A DNA stretch of 64,000 nt from Blastococcus sp. TF02A-26 (GTDB taxonomy: Bacteria > Actinomycetota > Actinomycetes > Mycobacteriales > Geodermatophilaceae). The notes below the pieces were generated by a model. It made no database searches. It saw only the letters and a program-made list of their open reading frames with translations, and was not told where the DNA came from. Below, piece by piece: positions 30,990-39,240 of the stretch (positions are counted from its first letter, which is position 1; every line of letters begins with the position of its first letter). Where the stretch lies: NCBI RefSeq assembly GCF_003319125.1, contig NZ_QOHG01000007.1:62001-126000 (forward strand). Direction: 5' to 3'. The position numbers were made by a program, and so were the translations under genes.

Positions 30990-32387
30990 TCAGCCGGCCG
31001 CGGCCGCGCGGGTCAGCGGCGGCAGCGCGAACCCGTCGGCGACCGCGGCCGCCAGCTCCAGGTACGCCTGCCGCGCCGGTGCCCCGACCCGCTCCAGGTC
31101 GACCAGTCCGCCGCTGACCAGGTGCTCGTCGTAGGGGATCTCCACGACCGCCCGGCACCGGGCGGCGAAGTGCCGGCGCAGCAGGTCGACGTCGACGTCC
31201 CCGGTACGCGGCCGCACGCTGGAGATGACCGCGACCGAGCGGGCCACCAGCTCCTCGTGCCCGTGCGCCACCAGCCAGTCCAGCGTCTTGCTGGCCCGGC
31301 TGGCGCCGTCGACCGACGGCGCCCCGACGACCACCAGCGAGTCGGCGAGCGCGAGGGTGCCCGACATCGCCGAGTGCAGCAGGCCGGTGCCGGAGTCGGT
31401 CAGGATGATGTTGAAGTAGCGGGCGAGGACCTCGGCGACGCGGCGGTACTCGTCCTCGCTGAACGCCTCCGACGCCGCGGGGTCCTGGTCGCTGGCCAGG
31501 ACCTGCAGCCGCCCGGCGAGCGAGGTGTACGCCGACACGTCGGTGAACGAGCTGATCCGGTCGAGGTTGGCGAGCAGGTCGCGCACCGTCACGTCGGTGA
31601 CGTTGGTGAGCCGCTCGGCCAGCGTGCCGGCGTCGGGGTTGGCGTCGACCGCCACGACGCGGTCGCCGCGGTGGGTGGCGAGGGTGAGGCCGAGGCAGCA
31701 GGTCGTCGTCGTCTTGCCGATGCCGCCCTTGAGGGAGACGACGGCGATGCGGTTGCTGCCCCGGACCGGCGTCCGGACCCGGGCCAGCAGCTCGCGGTGC
31801 GCGATCTCCGCCGGGGACAGCCCCGGGTTGACGCTGCCGCCGGTCATCCGGTGCACGAACCGCCGCCAGCCGCGCTGCGGCGCCTCGGGCGCCGGACGCA
31901 GCAGCGTCGCGCTCGTCAGCTCCGGCGGCGGACCGGCGGGCACCCCGGGGCCGGGGAACGGCGGCTGCTGCACGGGGACCTGCTGGAGGTGCGGCGGTGC
32001 GTGCTGCGGCGGCACCGGCGGGACGAACTGCTGCTGAGGAGCCTGCTGGGGAGCCGGAGGCGCCACCTGCTGCGGCGCGGCCGCCGGGCCGGTCCAGGCG
32101 GGGCCCTCCCACGCCGGCGCGCCGGGTGCGGACTGCTCCCACGGCGCGGGACCGGCCGGACCGGTCTGCCACGCGGGCTGCTCGCCGGCTGCCGGCGGCT
32201 CGCCGGACCCGTTCGGCGCCGACCACCCGGGCTGCTGCCAGGCGGGCTCGCCGGCCTGCGGTTCCGCGGGGCGACCGGGAGCCGGACCCGGGCGGAGGCT
32301 GACCTCCCGCGTCGGCTCCGCCGGCGGCACCGGCGCACCCGCGCGCTCCTGGCCGTCGGGGCGCTGGTGGTCCTGGTCGTCCGACAC
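30990..32387 (-). CDS. EspI-like MinD/ParA-family ATPase 2
   Basis: The 465-aa product has a Pro/Gln/Trp-rich disordered head (~1-160, QPAWQTGPAGPAPWEQ and QQAPQQQF) and a ParA/MinD domain with Walker A SLKGGIGKTTTTCCLG (~217), DANPDAGTLAERL, then TDSGTGLLHSAM and VVVGAPSVDGASRASKTL. It is homologous to the neighbouring ATPase 1 in the catalytic domain but not in the head. Tandem EspI-like genes are seen in other actinobacterial T7SS loci. The two may heterodimerise, which is inference. Confidence 0.86.
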   Translation of the reverse strand: MSDDQDHQRPDGQERAGAPVPPAEPTREVSLRPGPAPGRPAEPQAGEPAWQQPGWSAPNGSGEPPAAGEQPAWQTGPAGPAPWEQSAPGAPAWEGPAWTGPAAAPQQVAPPAPQQAPQQQFVPPVPPQHAPPHLQQVPVQQPPFPGPGVPAGPPPELTSATLLRPAPEAPQRGWRRFVHRMTGGSVNPGLSPAEIAHRELLARVRTPVRGSNRIAVVSLKGGIGKTTTTCCLGLTLATHRGDRVVAVDANPDAGTLAERLTNVTDVTVRDLLANLDRISSFTDVSAYTSLAGRLQVLASDQDPAASEAFSEDEYRRVAEVLARYFNIILTDSGTGLLHSAMSGTLALADSLVVVGAPSVDGASRASKTLDWLVAHGHEELVARSVAVISSVRPRTGDVDVDLLRRHFAARCRAVVEIPYDEHLVSGGLVDLERVGAPARQAYLELAAAVADGFALPPLTRAAAAG

Positions 32388-32523
32388 CGGTGCCGTCCTC
32401 CTGGTCGCTGGCTCGAGCCCCTGGTCGCGCCCACGCTATCCCGTGGCCAGGACGTCGGCTGGCGGAGCCGGGAGGCCACCCGGAGCCGTCACCTGGCCGG
32501 GTGAACGGCGGCCGCGGCGGGGC

Positions 32524-33885
32524 TCAGCGCAGCGGGTGCGCGCCGCTGGAGCTGATGCCCGGGATGGCGCCCGCGCGGAAGGCGTCGACGAACAGCCGGT
32601 GGTCCTCCTGCGCCCGCCGCGCGTAGCCGTGCGCGAACTCGACCAGGTCGGCGAGGAACTCCTCCCGCCGGTCCCCCACGAGGGCGGTGATCGCCTCCTC
32701 CGTCTGGAAGGGCACCAGGGTGTGGTCGCTGTCGGCGTCCCCGACGCAGCGCATCTTCGCCGTCGCCCGACCCAGCTGGGTCAGCACCGGCGCCATCTCC
32801 TCGGGCTCGGTCAGGTCGTCCCACTCCAGGTCGACCTCGTAGGGCGAGAGCTCGGCGACGACGAAGCCGACGCCGTCGACCTCGGTCCAGCCGAGGAACT
32901 GCGAGGCGTTGGCCTGGAGGGCGCGGCGGCTCACCGCGGTGCGGTGGCCCTCGTGCTCGAAGGCGTCGCGCACCTCGGGGTCGCGGACGATCCGGCTGGG
33001 CGCGGCGACGTTGCCCTGCTTCAGCGACAGGACGACGTCGTTCTCCAGCGCCTGGTCGTAGCCCTCCAGCAGCACGTTGTAGGCGGGCAGCCCGGCGCTG
33101 CCGATGCCGAACCCGCCGGTGCCGACGACGTCCTTCACGTCGAAGGTGACGTCGCGCCGGCGCCGCGGCGGCACGAGCGTCGTCCGGTACCGCTCCAGGG
33201 CCGCCATGACCCGGCCCCGCTCGTCGTCGTCGAGCCGGCGGTTGCGGCCGGTGTCGGCGAACCGCCGCTCGAAGCCCTCGACGACGGTCATGCGGTCCAG
33301 CAGGCCGAGCCGGCTGCGCGCGGTGGTCGCGAGGATCGTGTCGCGGACGGCGCCCTCGGTGTTGTCGCGGGTCAGCGCGAACGACCGGTCGTCGTCGGAG
33401 CGGGTGAACGCCTCGACCTGGTCGAGGTAGGCGGTCAGGTAGGTGCGCAGCAGCTCGCCGATCACCTCGTCGCCGAGCGCCTTGCTCCACGCGATCAGGG
33501 CGAAGCTGGCCGCGAACCGGCGCAGGTCCCAGCTCACGTGGCCGAGGTAGGCCTCGTCGAAGTCGTTGACGTCGAACACGATCCGGCCCTGGGCGTCCAT
33601 GTAGGTACCGAAGTTCTCCGCGTGCAGGTCGCCCTGGATCCAGACGCGGCTGGTGCGCTCGTCGCTCCAGCGGTCGTCGAACCGCGCCATGTCGGCGTAG
33701 AAGAGGCAGGCACTGCCGCGGTAGAACGCGAACGGGTCGGCGGCCATCTTGCGGAACTTCGTCCGGAAGGCGTCGGCGTCGGCCCGCATGAGGTCGGAGA
33801 ACGCCTCCACGAGGGTGTCGACGATGAGCTGCGAGCGTTCACCCGCGGTTCCGCTGGCGGTGACCCCGAAGGGGGAATCTGGCAC
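32524..33885 (-). CDS. DUF2252 family protein
   Basis: I place the start at GTG 33885 (VPDSPFGVTASGTAG), since the frame further upstream would overlap the divergent gene's promoter. The 453-aa product carries the family's signatures: MAADPFAFYRGSACLFYADM, VWIQGDLHAENFGTY, VFDVNDFDEAYLGHVSWDLRR. The GDLHxxN and D-x-N/D-D layout resembles aminoglycoside phosphotransferase/kinase folds, so a kinase-like activity is suspected, but no function is established for the family. Confidence 0.88.
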   Translation of the reverse strand: MPDSPFGVTASGTAGERSQLIVDTLVEAFSDLMRADADAFRTKFRKMAADPFAFYRGSACLFYADMARFDDRWSDERTSRVWIQGDLHAENFGTYMDAQGRIVFDVNDFDEAYLGHVSWDLRRFAASFALIAWSKALGDEVIGELLRTYLTAYLDQVEAFTRSDDDRSFALTRDNTEGAVRDTILATTARSRLGLLDRMTVVEGFERRFADTGRNRRLDDDERGRVMAALERYRTTLVPPRRRRDVTFDVKDVVGTGGFGIGSAGLPAYNVLLEGYDQALENDVVLSLKQGNVAAPSRIVRDPEVRDAFEHEGHRTAVSRRALQANASQFLGWTEVDGVGFVVAELSPYEVDLEWDDLTEPEEMAPVLTQLGRATAKMRCVGDADSDHTLVPFQTEEAITALVGDRREEFLADLVEFAHGYARRAQEDHRLFVDAFRAGAIPGISSSGAHPLR

Positions 33886-33953
33886 GGGGGAACCGTAGGC
33901 GGCGGCTAACCTGCGGGACAGTCGTGGCACGGGGACAGCGATCGGGGGCGGCG

Positions 33954-34970
33954 GTGAGCGGAGCGGGCACGACACGTCGGCTGACCGCGGCCGCCGGTCT
34001 GGGCGGCGGGCTCGGGGCCACGCTCGGTGGGCTCGTCCTCCTCCTGCGCGGCGAGGCCAAGATGGCCCGCCGGGCCATCGCCGCCCGCACCACCAAGGAG
34101 CTGCCGCCGTCGGGCAACGGCGTCTACGGGCGGGGCCGTGGCAAGCCGCTCGTGCTCGCGGTGCTCGGGGACTCGACCGGCGTCGGCCTGGGCGTGCACC
34201 GCGCCGCCGAGACCCCCGGGGTGCTGCTGGCCGCGGCGCTGGCCGAACTGGCCGAGCGGCCGGTGCGGCTGGTCAACGTCGCCGTCTCCGGCGCGGAGTC
34301 CCGCGAGCTGCCGGAGCAGGTCGAGAAGGCGCTGGTGGAGAAGCCCGACGCCGTCCTGATCATGATCGGCGCGAACGACGTCACGACCCGCACCGCGCCG
34401 GCGGTGTCGGTGGCCTACCAGGCCGACGCAGTCCGGCGGTTCCGGGAGATCGGCGCCGAGGTCGTCGTCGCGACCTGCCCCGACCTGGGCACGATCCGTC
34501 CGATCGCCCAGCCGCTGCGGCAGTTCGCCCGGCACTGGAGCCGGCAGATGGCTGCGGCGCAGACGGTCGCGGTGGTCGAGGCCGGCGGGCGGACCGTCTC
34601 CCTCGGCTCGATCCTCGGGCCCACGTTCGCCCGCGACCACGCGATGTTCGGCGACGACGAGTTCCACCCGAGCGCGCACGGCTACGCCGCGGCGGCGGCG
34701 GTCATCCTGCCCTCGCTGGCCGATGCGCTGGGCGTCTGGCCGGCCGCCGCCGACCGCGGGCTGCGGAAGCTGCGCCGCGACACGGTGCGCCCGGTCGAGC
34801 GGGCCGCCGCGCGCGCCGCCGACCGCCCCGGCACGGAGGTGCAGCCGACGGAGGTCCGCGGCTCGGGGACCGGGCCGCGCGGGCCCTGGGCGCGGCTGCG
34901 GCTGCGGCGGCCCCCGGAACTGCCGACCTCGGACGAGGCCGAGCAGGCGGAGCAGGTGCCCGCGCGCTGA
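33954..34970 (+). CDS. SGNH/GDSL-family hydrolase
   Basis: I prefer the GTG at 33954 behind GGGGGCGGCG; a GTG at 33924 is in frame without a ribosome binding site. The 338-aa protein has an N-terminal membrane anchor (~8-32), then the SGNH blocks: GDSTG with the catalytic Ser (~73), the Gly of VAVSGAES, IGANDV, and DDEFHPSAHGY with the catalytic Asp-x-x-His. A basic, Arg-rich tail follows. Likely a cell-surface esterase or lipase acting on acyl groups; the substrate is unknown. TAACCT at 33907 may be its -10. Confidence 0.87.
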   Translation: MSGAGTTRRLTAAAGLGGGLGATLGGLVLLLRGEAKMARRAIAARTTKELPPSGNGVYGRGRGKPLVLAVLGDSTGVGLGVHRAAETPGVLLAAALAELAERPVRLVNVAVSGAESRELPEQVEKALVEKPDAVLIMIGANDVTTRTAPAVSVAYQADAVRRFREIGAEVVVATCPDLGTIRPIAQPLRQFARHWSRQMAAAQTVAVVEAGGRTVSLGSILGPTFARDHAMFGDDEFHPSAHGYAAAAAVILPSLADALGVWPAAADRGLRKLRRDTVRPVERAAARAADRPGTEVQPTEVRGSGTGPRGPWARLRLRRPPELPTSDEAEQAEQVPAR

Positions 34971-34982
34971 CGCCCGCGGCGC

Positions 34983-35843
34983 TCAGCTGGGAACGAGCTC
35001 CGACGTCTCGATCAGGTCGGCGATCTCCGGCGCGTCCTCGGTCCGGGCCACCAGCGAGAACCGGTCACCCGTCCGCCGGTACAGCCCCGCCCGGATCGCC
35101 ACCCCGGGGATCCGGGGGTTGTCGAGGACCAGCAGGTGACCGCCGTCCGCCAGGCTCGCCAGCAGCGCGCGGAGGGCGCGACTGATCTCCGCGTCGCTGA
35201 AGTACAGCCGGCGCAGCACGTTGGCCACCTTGATGACGTCCGGGGTCTCGCCCGACCACGGCTGGAAGACGTCGTGGACGCGGGCGCTGACCCTGTCGTC
35301 CGTGCGCATCAGCTCACGCGCGTCGGGCCCCAGCAGGAGGACCTCGCGGGGGACCCCCCGGCGCGCACGGGCGATCACGCCCGCGTACGCGAACCGGACG
35401 GTCCGTGACAGCGACGGCCAGGCGACGACCCGGGGGCCGGCCACGAGGACGCACTGGCCGTCGGGGTCGGTGAAGACGACGCGACGGCCGACGGACACGG
35501 CGTCGAGCCGGAGGTAGAGGTCGGCCATCACGTACGAGGAGAAGCCCGGGAGGCGGCGCACCAGGTCGACGGACGTCGACCCGTCCGACGCACCGATGTC
35601 GACGATCCGCGCGCCGTCGAGGTCGACGTGCTGCAGCAGGAGGTCGTCGGCGGGACCGTGCCGGTCGATGCCGGTGATCTTGATCGTGGCGCCGACGTGG
35701 ATCGACGACATGACGTCGCGGAACGCCTCGGCGGAGGGGGCCTCGTCCAGCAGGACGCGCGGATCGACGCGGAAGAGCCGGGGCTGCCGCTGCTCCAGCC
35801 ATGCCGGCCAGCGACCACGGATGCCTCGGATGGGTGCGCGCAT
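34983..35843 (-). CDS. SAM-dependent methyltransferase-like protein
   Basis: The 286-aa protein has a class I methyltransferase core: motif I ARIVDIGASDGSTSVDLVRR, then ADLYLRLDAV, and later DVIKVANVLRRLYFS with LLASLADGGHLLVLDNP. There is a basic N-terminus (MRAPIRGIRGRWPAWLEQRQP) and no membrane helix. Substrate unknown. A CACCCCAAGGG palindrome arm set lies 58 bases upstream (35901-35911), like those near the exopolysaccharide genes, which might put it under the same control. Confidence 0.8.
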   Translation of the reverse strand: MRAPIRGIRGRWPAWLEQRQPRLFRVDPRVLLDEAPSAEAFRDVMSSIHVGATIKITGIDRHGPADDLLLQHVDLDGARIVDIGASDGSTSVDLVRRLPGFSSYVMADLYLRLDAVSVGRRVVFTDPDGQCVLVAGPRVVAWPSLSRTVRFAYAGVIARARRGVPREVLLLGPDARELMRTDDRVSARVHDVFQPWSGETPDVIKVANVLRRLYFSDAEISRALRALLASLADGGHLLVLDNPRIPGVAIRAGLYRRTGDRFSLVARTEDAPEIADLIETSELVPS

Positions 35844-35964
35844 GCCGGAAGGCTAGAGGCGGATCCTCCGCATGCGGCCCGTCCGCGGAGGGGGTGCCAT
35901 CCCTTGGGGTGACCCGTCCGGCCACGGCACCAGGCCGCGGAGGGTGCGCGTCAGCCGGGCGGCG

Positions 35965-35976
35965 TACCCAGGGGTA
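35965..35976. promoter_or_regulatory. TACCC-AG-GGGTA palindrome upstream of the thiolase gene
   Basis: A 12-base dyad with perfect five-base arms lies 42 bases before the thiolase ATG, close to where the promoter must be. Position and symmetry suit a dimeric repressor operator for a fatty-acid catabolism gene. No regulator gene is adjacent. Confidence 0.35.
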
Positions 35977-36017
35977 GTTTCGCGAGGACCGCACCATCCC
36001 CTCGCCGTGGAGGACCC

Positions 36018-37238
36018 ATGCCCGAAGCCGTCATCGTCGCCACCGCGCGCTCGCCCATCGGACGGGCGTTCAAGGGCTCGCTCAAGGACCTGCGGCCCGA
36101 CGACCTCGCCGCGACGATCGTGCGCGCCGCGCTGGACAAGGTCCCGGCGCTCGACCCCACCGACATCGACGACCTGATCCTCGGCTGCGGCCTGCCCGGC
36201 GGCGAGCAGGGCCACAACATGGGCCGCGTCGTCAGCGTCCTGCTCGGCATGGACCACCTGCCGGGGACGACGATCACCCGCTACTGCTCCTCGTCGCTGC
36301 AGACCACCCGCATGGCCATGCACGCGATCAAGGCCGGCGAGGGCGACGTCTTCATCTCCGCCGGTGTGGAGACCGTGTCGCGGTTCGTCAAGGGCAACAG
36401 CGACTCGCTGCCCGACACCGAGAACCCGGTGTTCGACGCCGCCAAGGCGCGCGTGGCCAAGGTGGCCGAGAGCGGCGCCGACTCCTGGACCGACCCGCGG
36501 GACAACGGCGACGTCCCCGAGGTCTACATCGCCATGGGGCAGACCGCCGAGAACCTGGCCCTGTACAAGGACGTCTCGCGCGCGGACATGGACGAGTTCG
36601 CCCTGCGCAGCCAGACCCTCTACGCGCAGGCCGCCGCCGAGGGCTTCTGGGAGCGGGAGATCACCCCGGTCACCACGCCGGACGGCACGGTCGTCAGCAC
36701 CGACGACAGCCCGCGCGCCGGCACGACGCTGGAGGGGCTGCAGAGCCTCAAGCCGGTGTTCCGCCCCGACGGCCGGGCCACCGCCGGCAACTCCTGCCCG
36801 CTCAACGACGGCGCCGCCGCCGTCGTGGTCATGAGCGACACGAAGGCCCGCGAGCTGGGCCTGACGCCGCTGGCCCGGGTCGTCTCCACCGCGGTCACCG
36901 GCCTGTCGCCGGAGATCATGGGCTACGGCCCGGTGGCGGCCTCGGAGCTGGCCCTGCAGCGGGCCGGGATGAGCATCGGCGACATCGACCTCGTCGAGAT
37001 CAACGAGGCGTTCGCCGCGCAGGTCATCCCGAGCTACCGCGACCTGGGCATCGACATCGACCGGTTGAACGTGCACGGCGGCGCGATCGCCGTCGGCCAC
37101 CCGTTCGGCATGACCGGCGCCCGCATCACCGGCACGCTGATCAACGGCCTGCAGACCAAGGACAAGACCTTCGGGCTGGAGACCATGTGCGTCGGTGGCG
37201 GCATGGGCATGGCGATGGTGCTGGAGCGCCTCTCCTGA
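36018..37238 (+). CDS. fadA: Acetyl-CoA acyltransferase (thiolase)
   Basis: An ATG at 36018 follows GGAGGACCC. The 406-aa protein is a full-length thiolase with the acyl-accepting Cys90 in RYCSSSLQ, His361 in GGAIAVGHPFG and Cys391 in CVGGGMG, all intact, and the NEAFAAQ motif. It cleaves 3-ketoacyl-CoA with CoA or runs in reverse; a degradative FadA-type or acetoacetyl-CoA thiolase role cannot be separated by sequence alone. It stands alone, ending in a perfect 17-bp hairpin. Confidence 0.93.
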   Translation: MPEAVIVATARSPIGRAFKGSLKDLRPDDLAATIVRAALDKVPALDPTDIDDLILGCGLPGGEQGHNMGRVVSVLLGMDHLPGTTITRYCSSSLQTTRMAMHAIKAGEGDVFISAGVETVSRFVKGNSDSLPDTENPVFDAAKARVAKVAESGADSWTDPRDNGDVPEVYIAMGQTAENLALYKDVSRADMDEFALRSQTLYAQAAAEGFWEREITPVTTPDGTVVSTDDSPRAGTTLEGLQSLKPVFRPDGRATAGNSCPLNDGAAAVVVMSDTKARELGLTPLARVVSTAVTGLSPEIMGYGPVAASELALQRAGMSIGDIDLVEINEAFAAQVIPSYRDLGIDIDRLNVHGGAIAVGHPFGMTGARITGTLINGLQTKDKTFGLETMCVGGGMGMAMVLERLS

Positions 37239-37257
37239 CGCTCTCCCCCGCCTGACG

Positions 37258-37296
37258 ACGACGGCCCGGCTCCCCTCGCGGGAGCCGGGCCGTCGT
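37258..37296. terminator. Terminator after the thiolase gene
   Basis: A perfect 17-bp inverted repeat (37258-37274 and 37280-37296) has a five-base loop, 20 bases after the stop, with no T-run. One of the strongest hairpins in the window. Confidence 0.92.
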
Positions 37297-37321
37297 GCGT
37301 CCGGGGTGCGGCGCGCGCCGA

Positions 37322-37372
37322 GTGCGACGAACACGGGGCGATGAGCGGGGCATGGCCACGAGTTCGTCGCAC
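37322..37372. repeat. Spaced 11-bp inverted repeat, possible dispersed palindromic element
   Basis: GTGCGACGAAC at 37322-37332 is matched by its exact complement GTTCGTCGCAC at 37362-37372 around a 29-base spacer (containing GATGAGCGGGGCATGGCC). It lies between two terminators in the 210-base gap of convergent genes and belongs to neither stem. Its form suits a REP-like or small non-autonomous element. Confidence 0.55.
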
Positions 37373-37395
37373 GCGGAGGCGCAGACCCCGGACAT

Positions 37396-37432
37396 GCCGG
37401 TGGCCCGGCCCCACGAGGGGACCGGGCCACCG
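37396..37432 (-). terminator. Terminator after the Bax-inhibitor-1 gene
   Basis: Twelve-base perfect arms (37396-37407 and 37421-37432) with a further four G-C pairs inside after one bulged base lie 17 bases past the minus-strand stop at 37449. Confidence 0.8.
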
Positions 37433-37448
37433 GGGAGAGCTGCTGGAC

Positions 37449-38270
37449 TCAGTCGCTCTGCAGGTAGGACAGCAGGCGCAGGATCTCCAGGTACAGCCAG
37501 ACGACCGTGACCAGGAGGCCGAAGGCGATGTACCAGGCGAACTTCGCCGGGGCGCCGCGCCGGATCGCCTCGTCGGCCATGTCGAAGTCGAGCAGCAGCG
37601 AGAACGCCGCGACACCGATGACGACGAGGCTGAACAGGATGGCGACCGGGCCGCCGTCACGCAGGCCGAGCGCGTCGCCGCCGGCGAAGATGCTGACGAC
37701 GAAGTTGACCAGGATCAGCGCCAGGACACCGAACATCGCGCCGACGATCCAGCGGGTCAGCTTCGGGGTGACCCGGATGGCGCCGGTCTTGTAGACGACG
37801 AGCATGCCGGCGAAGACACCGAAGGTGCCGACCACCGCCTGCATCACGATGCCGGGGTACAGGTCGTTGAAGGCCTCGCTGATCGCACCCAGCGCGACGC
37901 CGTACAGGGCGCCGTAGGCCAGGGTGGCAGCCGGGTTGGCGATCTGCTTGAACGCGATCACCAGGCCCAGCACGAACGCGATCAGCACCGCCGGCAGGGC
38001 CAGCCCGAGGGCGGTGTCCTGCGGCAGGAACGCCCAGGTGACGGCGGCGGAGACGACGGTGACGAGGAACGACAGGCCCGTCTTCTGGACGACGTCGTCC
38101 ATCGTCATGTAGCGGGTGGTGGTGCGCGCGTACGGAGCCGGCGCGGAGTACGGGTCCTGGGTCGGGGCGCCGTACGGCTGGGGGGCACCCCAGTTGGCGT
38201 ACTGCTGGCCCGCGGCGCCGTTGGTGGCGTTCGCGAAGCCCCGACCGAAGGCCGGGTTGGAGCTGGGCAT
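37449..38270 (-). CDS. Bax inhibitor-1/YccA family membrane protein
   Basis: An ATG at 38270 has GAGGAG six bases upstream. The 273-aa protein has a Gln/Pro/Tyr-rich cytoplasmic head (~1-50) and about seven membrane helices (~65-270), with the late DFDMADEAIRRGAP segment and ending RLLSYLQSD, as in actinobacterial YccA-like proteins. Family members include calcium-leak channels and FtsH-interacting proteins. Monocistronic, bounded by a terminator on one side and a tRNA on the other. Confidence 0.9.
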   Translation of the reverse strand: MPSSNPAFGRGFANATNGAAGQQYANWGAPQPYGAPTQDPYSAPAPYARTTTRYMTMDDVVQKTGLSFLVTVVSAAVTWAFLPQDTALGLALPAVLIAFVLGLVIAFKQIANPAATLAYGALYGVALGAISEAFNDLYPGIVMQAVVGTFGVFAGMLVVYKTGAIRVTPKLTRWIVGAMFGVLALILVNFVVSIFAGGDALGLRDGGPVAILFSLVVIGVAAFSLLLDFDMADEAIRRGAPAKFAWYIAFGLLVTVVWLYLEILRLLSYLQSD

Positions 38271-38388
38271 CGTCATCTCCTCGAGGTGACTGGCGGTCGT
38301 GGGGCCGACGGTCCTGCACCCCACTCGGTTTCTACAACGCCGCAGGTGCCCGCCGCGTTCCTGAGTCGGCGGAGGTCCCTCGCGCGGG

Positions 38389-38462
38389 TGCCCCCGGTGG
38401 GGTTCGAACCCACACTCGGACCCTTTTAAGGGGCCTGCCTCTGCCGGTTGGGCTACGGGGGC
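38389..38462 (-). tRNA. tRNA with UAA anticodon and short variable loop
   Basis: On the minus strand the 74 bases fold as a cloverleaf: acceptor GCCCCCG/CGGGGGC, three-pair D stem GCC/GGC, anticodon stem GGCCC/GGGTC with loop CTTAAAA (anticodon TAA after T33), five-base variable loop CGAGT, T arm GTGGG-TTCGAAC-CCCAC, and discriminator A. The genome does not encode CCA here (CCC follows). A UAA anticodon means Leu, yet bacterial tRNA-Leu normally has a long variable arm, which this lacks. It may be an unusual or diverged tRNA rather than the ordinary bldA-type tRNA-Leu. Confidence 0.8.
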
Positions 38463-38475
38463 GCGGGAGCCGAGG

Positions 38476-39240
38476 CTAACCGCCGGCGAGCTCCGTGGCC
38501 CGGCTCAGCACCGCGTCGAGCATCGGTTCGGTCAGCTTGCCGGTGAACGTGTTCTGCTGGCTGACGTGGTAGCTGCCCAGCAGGGTCAGCGGTCCGCGCG
38601 GCCCCTCGAGGGTCACTTCCACGCCGTGCCCGAAGGCCGGTCGCGGGCGGGGCAGCGCGTACCCAGCGCCCGCGAGCACCGGCCACAGCGCCGTCCACCC
38701 GAAGCCGCCGAGCACCACGACGACCCGCAGCCGGGGCAGCAGCGCCAGTTCGCGCGCCAGCCAGGGCGAGCAGGTGTCGCGCTCCTCCGGGGTGGGGGCG
38801 TTGGCCGGCGGCGCGCAGCGGACGGCGGCGGCGACCCGGACGTCGGTGAGCTCCAGGCCGTCCCCGACGTGGGTGGAGGTCGGCTGGTTCGCCAGTCCCG
38901 CCCGCCAGAGCGCGGCGAAGATCCAGTCCCCGCTGCGGTCGCCGGTGAACACCCGGCCGGTGCGGTTCCCGCCGTGCGCCGCCGGGGCCAGGCCGACGAC
39001 CGCGATCCGCGCGTCCGCCGGGCCGAGGCCGGGCACCGGGCGGCCCCAGTAGTCCTCGTCGCGGAAGGACGCGCGCTTGACCTGCGCGACCTCCTCCCGC
39101 CAGGCGACCAGCCGCGGGCAGGCCCGGCAGCCGGAGATGCGCGCGTCGAGGACGGCCAGGTCACCCGCCGCCCTCGCCGACCGCGCGACCCCCGCCGCCG
39201 TGCGGGTGACCGGGAAGCCCCCGTCGTCGAGCGCCTTCAT
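38476..39240 (-). CDS. Family-5 uracil-DNA glycosylase (UdgB type)
   Basis: The ATG at 39240 overlaps the ppx stop as ATGA. The 254-aa protein has the family-5 motif GLAPAAHGGNRTGRVFTGD, the iron-sulfur ligands CRACP near residue 38 and further Cys in AVRCAPPANAP and DTCSPW, and the late GSYHVSQQNTFTGKLT that inserts into DNA. It removes uracil and other deaminated bases from DNA, which suits a GC-rich genome prone to cytosine deamination. Last gene of the eno-side operon. Confidence 0.92.
   Translation of the reverse strand: MKALDDGGFPVTRTAAGVARSARAAGDLAVLDARISGCRACPRLVAWREEVAQVKRASFRDEDYWGRPVPGLGPADARIAVVGLAPAAHGGNRTGRVFTGDRSGDWIFAALWRAGLANQPTSTHVGDGLELTDVRVAAAVRCAPPANAPTPEERDTCSPWLARELALLPRLRVVVVLGGFGWTALWPVLAGAGYALPRPRPAFGHGVEVTLEGPRGPLTLLGSYHVSQQNTFTGKLTEPMLDAVLSRATELAGG

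Noticed and set aside
38320..38388. Integrated element at the 3' end of the tRNA
   Set aside because: No integrase gene or duplicated tRNA end is visible, and the neighbours are housekeeping genes.
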